A DNA stretch of 64,000 nucleotides, from the NCBI GenBank assembly GCA_016081115.2, contig CM071931.1, positions 19,072,317 to 19,136,316 on the forward strand, written 5' to 3'. A model generated the notes under the pieces. It saw nothing but the letters and a program-made list of their open reading frames with translations. It had not been told where the DNA came from and did no database searches. Each line of letters starts with the position of its first letter. Position 1 is the first letter of the stretch. Both the position numbers and the translations under genes were made by a program. The stretch is from Rehmannia glutinosa (Eukaryota; Streptophyta; Magnoliopsida; Lamiales; Orobanchaceae). Positions 58,526 to 64,000 of the stretch are shown here, in pieces.

Positions 58526-59744
58526 TGTGATATATCAATCGCAACTACTTATAAATTTAATTGCCTTATTTTTTATCTATTAATTAATTACATTATTTAA
58601 ATTTATACTTTTTGTTTTTGAGGAAATAATTAAATTTATACTTGATATAATACAATCCATTATCATTTGTTCTACCAACAGCTTAATAACGGAACCAATA
58701 CACGGACATAAGTAACTTCAGTTTGAAGTTGTTTCTGTCGTTACCAGTGGACATAATTAATAGACTTTTCCAGAAGGGGCGCACTATAATAAGTTGGCAC
58801 TTGAAGCTTAAGTTAGTGGTGGAGCCCATATTTGCTGTATTTTAATATTTAGATTCTTGGAATTAGGAATTCAAGTTTTTTTTTTTTTATTTTTTTTCTT
58901 TTATTTTTATTTTTTATAATTCAGTCAGTCCAAAGAATCCAACATGCTAGACAACCAAACAAATTTGACTTAAATACCAAGACTGAACATGACTTTACAA
59001 GCAATCATGCAAGGGCATAATATTATTATATATACTTAGTAAGGTCATTATAATCGTTATATAAAATTATATATGGGAAGCTATCTCCCAAGATTTGATT
59101 CGGTATGGTTATGTTTCAATTGACCATTTCTAGTTTCTAGTGTTGAAAATTGAATTTTGAGAATTTATTGGTTATTGTGTGAAAATTGGAAATATGTTTG
59201 GATGAGTGAATGAAAATGAGTTTTATGTAGGTTTGGAAATAAGATTGTATTTGGTTGAGTAGTTTTGAAGTATTATTTTATGTATATAATAATTTGAAAA
59301 GTTGATAGTGGTTGAATATTTTAATTGGATATATAATATTATATTTGTAAGATTGTGGGGTGGTAGGTCCCATTAGGTAGAAGTAATTAAAAAATAATAA
59401 TATTTTAAGTGGATCGAGTTGGTAATGGTGGGTCCCATATGTATAATTGGATGAAAAGATGAGAATAGTGATTGATGAGTGATGTAGGATAATGTATAGT
59501 GTTGGGAATTGAAATTATAGGTTTGAGATGTAGTTTTATGTGAAAAATGGAATGTGAAAATGGTGATTTCTATTGGAAAATTTATAAACAAACATGATTC
59601 CAGTTTTATGAATAGTTGAAAATTGGAAATATATTGTTGGAAACATAAACAAACAAGGCCGAATATTTCCAAGACCATGACCATAATTAATCACGTGAAG
59701 TACGCACATACATCATCCTTCAACCCTCTTCAAATTTTTCCACA
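58526..59744. other. AT-rich noncoding region with possible MITE
   Basis: No gene is seen. T-rich runs lie at 58878-58915. From about 59100 to 59660 the sequence looks MITE-like, ending with AACATAAACAAACAAGG; a matching left end was not found. The minus-strand open frame 59684-59373 lies inside it and has no recognisable protein. Confidence 0.45.
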
Positions 59745-59753
59745 TTATAATTA

Positions 59754-60366
59754 CAGGTTTTTTTTTAGCCATTCTCATCAAACCAAATATTTTTTAGCCA
59801 TGTTTTTCAAACACATCTTTTTTAGCCGTTTTGGGGTGTGAAAAACTCAATTTGCCCTTAAGTCAATTTAACTGCATAAAAACACATATCTCTGTGACTT
59901 GTATCGAGTTACTATAAACTGTAACTCGATGTCGAGTCACTGTGACTCGATATCGATTCTGATCAGAAGAATCGATTCGACATCGAGTCACATCACTTAT
60001 TATAACCCAATTATTTTGTTTTTCTCCAAAAAAGTTTGAATTCACATAACTTTTTTGTTTTAAATCCGTTTTGCATGTATAATATATCAAATTAATCCTC
60101 TTTTCGATATCTATAATTCAACACCCACATTGCATATTTTAAAACAAAAAATACAGGTTCGGTTTTTTAAAAAAAGTTTGAAAAAAAAGTACGAGAATAC
60201 ATAGAGATAAGTGAAATAGATGAAAATAATCCAAATATCAAACAAACATGCTAGAAGGGTATGAATGTTATTTTACACCCCAAAATGGCTAAAAAAAATG
60301 TGTTTACAAAAGATGGCTATTTTTAATCTTTACATTTTCTAAATGGCTATTTTGTACCATTACCAC
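59754..60366. mobile_element. Mutator-type MITE candidate (about 613 bp)
   Basis: TTATAATTA occurs on both sides (59745-59753, 60367-60375), a perfect 9-bp duplication. Inside, TTTTTAGCCGTTTTGGGGTGTG (left) is mirrored by ACACCCCAAAATGGCTAAAAA (right), and TAGCCATT phrases recur. The extreme termini do not match well (CAGGTTTT against GTGGTAATGG), so one end may be damaged. Confidence 0.6.
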
Positions 60367-60375
60367 TTATAATTA

Positions 60376-60716
60376 AGTACATGTCAAGTATATATAATAT
60401 GTACTCAAATATATATTGAAAGAAATTACTATATATTTTAGTAAATTGGATTTCAAAAAAAAAAAATTAGTAAATTGAGATAAAAGATTCGACTATGTGA
60501 CAGCCACCTAATTTAGAAGATGTTTGTCTAAGTTTATTTAAAAAATGTATAAGTTCCTACATCTTATAAATATTGACAAATGCATGATTTTACAGTTGAG
60601 ATGGGTGGGCGAAACTAACTTGGCGAAAATTATTTTATATTGTTGTCAATGTTGGCCCCTACAAGTTTTTAAAAAACACATCTATGATTTAAACTTTTTT
60701 TTTGGGGTGGAGGTGG
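60376..60716. other. AT-rich spacer
   Basis: No gene, repeat or element end is seen. Confidence 0.5.
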
Positions 60717-60723
60717 GGTTTGA

Positions 60724-61377
60724 TGGGTGTAAACGATTCAAGTCTAGCAGAACCGTGCTTTAGCCTGTTTACCAAATATTTATTTAATTTTATACGAGCT
60801 TGAGCTCGAGCTCGAGCTCAAGCCGAGCTATCGTCATATTTTAAAAATCTTGTTCGTATTCGTTTGCTAAAATTATTTAGTTTAAATTTGTTCGTGAACA
60901 TGTTCGTGAACGGGTTTGTATTCGAATTCTTGTTCATTGCGTGTTCGTGAACATTGAATAATTTTGTTCACGAACAATAACAAATAAATAAGCAAAATTA
61001 CCTTTGATGAGTTCATGTTCGTGAGACTAATTCAACTTTAATTCATATGTTAATAATAAATATTTAATATTGTAACTTTAAATCTTTTTCATATTATATA
61101 GAATCATAGAATACTATTACGATTATATATGTTTAACTTTTCAATATTTATATTTAAATTATATGTAAATTTCAATTTTAAAATTAACCTACATGAGCTT
61201 CTTGTTCACGAGCTATTAGTGAACGAATATACAATTGTTCTAGCTCTGTTTGTTTATTGGACGAGCCCTAAAATTTGTTTATTATATGCTCCTTAACTAA
61301 ATAAACGAATATAAACGAACGTTATCCGAGTTTGTTAACGAGTTATTTGTCAAACGCTCTTTTCATTTATAGCCCTA
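60724..61377. mobile_element. hAT-type MITE candidate (about 654 bp)
   Basis: Ends are TGGGTGTAAACGA and, inverted, TAGGGCTATAAATGA. Flanks share GTTTGA (60718-60723 and 61379-61384), an imperfect 8-bp-type duplication. The interior shows GAGCTTGAGCTCGAGCTCG near the left end, GTTCGTGAACATGTTCGTG units and their inverted partners, a well-known plant MITE look. Confidence 0.55.
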
Positions 61378-61876
61378 AGTTTGAATAATAAATGGTCCTT
61401 ATAAATATTTTTAAAATTTATTAAAAAGGTACCTGGTAAAAAAAGTAGAAGTTTTTGGGGGCAGTAGACCCCCTTTTCCCCCTGTCTGCGCGCCTACTTA
61501 TAGGATAATTTAAGAGCTTATAAGATATCATATCTTAATTTGAAAATAAGTTGTTGAAGTATTTGGATAAAGAAGGTTAAGCTTATAAAATGTTAGTTGC
61601 TTATAAAATGTTAGTAATTTTTTATAATTAAAATGGTCAATATCAAAGAAAATTGTTAAAATAAGATCTTATTTTGAAAATAAGTTGTATATGCCACTCT
61701 TTTTTTTTAACAACTTATAAGCGGGCTCCTAACATCAATAAGATCTTTTTTAAAAGAATTTACCATACACTTTTAGAATTTAGAGAGCCCATAAACTTTT
61801 CAAAACATTAGCTTATGCAAACACCCTCTTAATGGGAGCCAACTTTTGTCTTTGTAGATTGATAAATACCAACTCT

Positions 61877-61941
<65 letters not shown>

Positions 61942-62517
61942 GTACAAAGTTTAGTTGGAGTTTTCATAGCTCTATCTGGCATTAAGTAATCTTGCACTCA
62001 ATGGGAAGCCCCCAAAATCCACTAGCAAATGCAGCTGGTCAACTTCAAGTACTATGAGGGAAAAAAAGGACCCAAAATCTGAATTAGTGATGTATGTTTA
62101 TTCAATGCTGGTGGTCTATTTCAATTATGTGAACACAAGACCAGAGATTTGTATCAAAATGCTGGCATTATATTTTAAAATGAAGCCTAATGCTGGCATG
62201 GTACTGAGGCATGATTAAAATCAAGTCAGGGAGAGTGATTTTATTATTCTTGTTTCTTAATTAATTAAATAAATTTGGTAGTCTCAAATGAAAAAATAAA
62301 TAAATTTGGTGTTCTGCAAGTTGTAACAATGATGAATGATAAATAAAGTTAGATGCAGTAAGATAAAACAATGATGTGATTCTGAAGTTACCAAGTCTCA
62401 TAAATTGTCAGAAAACACTTGTTTACACTGAATGTGAGGCGAAGTGATTAAAATCACGCCACATTACTTTAATATGCAATGTTTTAGAAATTGGATCGAT
62501 GAGTAAATTAATCGGCA
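61378..62517. other. AT-rich spacer
   Basis: No gene is seen. Items: a G/C-run patch GGGGGCAGTAGACCCCC at 61457-61473, a near-complementary hairpin, and the TAA microsatellite listed separately. Confidence 0.5.
61878..61941 (+). repeat. (TAA)n microsatellite
   Basis: About 21 uninterrupted TAA units. It creates a spurious poly-leucine reading frame on the minus strand. Confidence 0.97.
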
Positions 62518-63050
62518 ACCCCCAAGGGTTGACCTAGTGGCCTTGAAGTTGCAATTGCATCTCAAGGTCCTGAGTTCAAACATTGACTATCGCGGAGTGA
62601 GGGGTTGAGGTTTGTCCCTCCTCCCCCAGAGATTAGGACCATCCCTGCAGTGGCGGAGCCACTTGAAGCTTTGGAGGTACAACTGTACCCCCAATTTGAA
62701 AAAAAAATAAAAATTTTAGTTTAAAAAATAATATTAATAATATTTTGTACCCCCAATTTTTATATAAAATGGTATTTTTAACAATTAAAATCCAAAAAAA
62801 TAAAAATATTTTACATATTTTTTTACACAATTTCCCACATTTTATTCCCCCTACAAACGCTTTGTTCCCAAAAAATAATTATAGAATCTAACTGCGATTA
62901 GCCTAAAATTTATTGTACCCCCATTTTCGAATTTCTGGATCCGCCACTGCATCCCTGGGAAGGACATCCACGGATGTCCCATAGTCCGAATGAAGTGTGG
63001 GGTCTGTGCCCCCAGCTGGTGTGGGAATACTCTGGATTGCAAAAAAAAAA
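62518..63050 (+). mobile_element. tRNA-derived SINE, split by a MITE
   Basis: An A-box-like GGTTGACCTAGTGGCC (62527-62542) and a B-box-like GAGTTCAAAC (62571-62580) sit at tRNA-promoter spacing. The 3' end is an A run (63041-63050). Flanks AGTAAATTAATCGGCAA (62502-62518) and AGTAAATAACCGGCAA (63051-63066) form an imperfect target duplication. Without the inserted MITE and its duplication it is about 220 bp, normal for plant SINEs. Confidence 0.75.
62648..62949. mobile_element. hAT-type MITE (302 bp) inside the SINE
   Basis: Ends CAGTGGCGGAGCCA and TGGATCCGCCACTG are inverted copies with one mismatch. The 8-bp target duplication CATCCCTG is perfect (62640-62647, 62950-62957). The interior repeats TGTACCCCCAATTT in both arms. 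Confidence 0.9.
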
Positions 63051-63066
63051 AGTAAATAACCGGCAA

Positions 63067-64000
63067 TGCGGAGCCAAGACAGCTTAACGGGGTGGGACGA
63101 TACACGAAAATAGGATGAACCGAATAGAATACCCAAGAAAAATCATACAAATTAGTGCTAAAATTATTTTTTTAAAAAAAAATTCTCACTAGCTTTTTTC
63201 CTAAAAAAAAGAGTGGTGGGCCAGGGCCCAGGTCGGCCCACCCCTGGATCCGCCAATGTTAAACGATATTATTATCGGTTTGTGGTTCAATCGGTCGGAT
63301 CGATTCAACCAGTGATCCAATTGATCTAATAATAATTAATTAATTTTTTTATTAATTTTATAAAAGGGATAATTACATATACTGCTCCTGAGATTTAGTT
63401 TAATAAAAAAATACTCTAAATTTATATTTTGTTAAATTTGTGTCATTATTTTAACCTTGGCCTATATTTGATGTTTCTTAGTTGTTTATTTATAATGTTT
63501 TCTTTTATCTTTGAAATGTATTGCCCAATGATTAATATATTATATTATAATTTATGTATGGATAATTACAAAAATTTATCGCTAAAGTTTAGCCTTATCA
63601 AAAAAATCCAATTTTCTTTTACAAATACCCTTTTAATATTTATTTCAGTCTGAACCTTAAGAGAGGTTATTTGTTAGGTAAATGCAACACCTTAAGAGTG
63701 TGTATCTACAACTCTGAAAGATAAAACTTAGTATTTCTAAATAAAAAAAATCGCTAGCTTTGACAGATGCAAACAACAAGAAAACGTTTTTTTGGGGTTA
63801 GCTGGCTAGTTTTTGATTGAACCGGTTGCTCTAGTCTAATTACAAAAATAATCCTTGAAGTTTAGTATAATTAAAAAAAATTTAGTTATTTTTGAAATTG
63901 CGAATATCCCTTTAATATTTGTTTTCTTTTTATAAATTTCCTCTTAAGAGGAGGGTATTTGTTAAGGAAGTGCAAACCTTAAGCGATATTTTTAATTTTG
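63067..64000. other. AT-rich noncoding region with a duplicated dispersed repeat
   Basis: No gene is seen. A fragment ending TGGATCCGCC lies near 63244-63254 and resembles the preceding MITE end. Two related copies of a repeat (63560-63720 and 63838-64000) share AATTACAAAAAT, CTTAAGAG and TATTTGTTA phrases and are related to 8230-8420. Copies of GGTTCAATC / GATTGAACCGG phrases lie near 63283 and 63813. Confidence 0.5.

Noticed and set aside
59373..60090. Minus-strand open frames 59684-59373 and 60090-59863.
   Set aside because: They fall in MITE-like AT-rich sequence, and no known domain or gene context supports them.
61800..61997. Minus-strand frame with a long leucine run.
   Set aside because: It is the translation of the TAA microsatellite.

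Overview
This window looks like repeat-packed heterochromatin of a flowering plant, most likely a eudicot. The evidence is Copia elements primed by initiator tRNA-Met, a CACTA transposon with a TNP2-type transposase, an Athila-type Gypsy element, an endogenous plant pararetrovirus, hAT and Mutator MITEs, and a tRNA-derived SINE. I cannot name the species. I found no convincing host gene, rRNA, tRNA or CRISPR array in 64 kb.

Positions 1-39431 are one nested stack of five transposable elements. The outermost is Copia element D (minus strand, 5' LTR 38177-39431, gag broken at 36835). Into its gag went Copia element A (minus strand, 5' LTR 35375-36834, 3' end beyond the left edge). Into the gag of A went a CACTA transposon (5277-34427, 3-bp target duplication AGT, transposase genes on the minus strand). 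Into the 5' part of the CACTA went Copia element B (plus strand, 13164-33173, target duplication CATTA, gag but almost no pol). Into the first LTR of B went Copia element C (minus strand, 13877-27706). A and C are one family; B and D are a second, so the two families alternate in the stack. Both families look Sirevirus-like.

The most interesting system is in the A/C family. Downstream of pol, both copies carry an additional sense-strand ORF that starts with related codons (MAPTYNF / MAPTYDF). Each is preceded by what looks like a complete plant promoter: TATA-type box, pyrimidine-rich leader and an AAACCCTA telo-box. This suggests a separately transcribed extra gene at the position where Sireviruses may carry an envelope-like ORF.

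Positions 39432-44500 are AT-rich and include a 1146-bp fold-back element with a 9-bp target duplication (Mutator type) at 40044-41189. Positions about 44.5-56.75 kb hold a broken caulimovirid-like endogenous pararetrovirus on the minus strand. It is interrupted by a hAT MITE (47825-48525, target duplication GGATCAAC) and an Athila-like LTR element (48550-55894, target duplication GATGT) that has lost reverse transcriptase and integrase.

Positions 56.75-64 kb are AT-rich spacer with short elements: a CACTA-type MITE with a Mutator-type MITE inside it, two further MITE candidates, a (TAA)n microsatellite, and a SINE split by a hAT MITE.

All coding regions here are transposon or virus derived and nearly all contain stops or frameshifts. 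Some copy-to-copy differences cluster at CAG/CTG sites, which may reflect base-calling error at methylated CHG sites rather than biological decay. Domain assignments come from reading motifs by eye; no database search was run.
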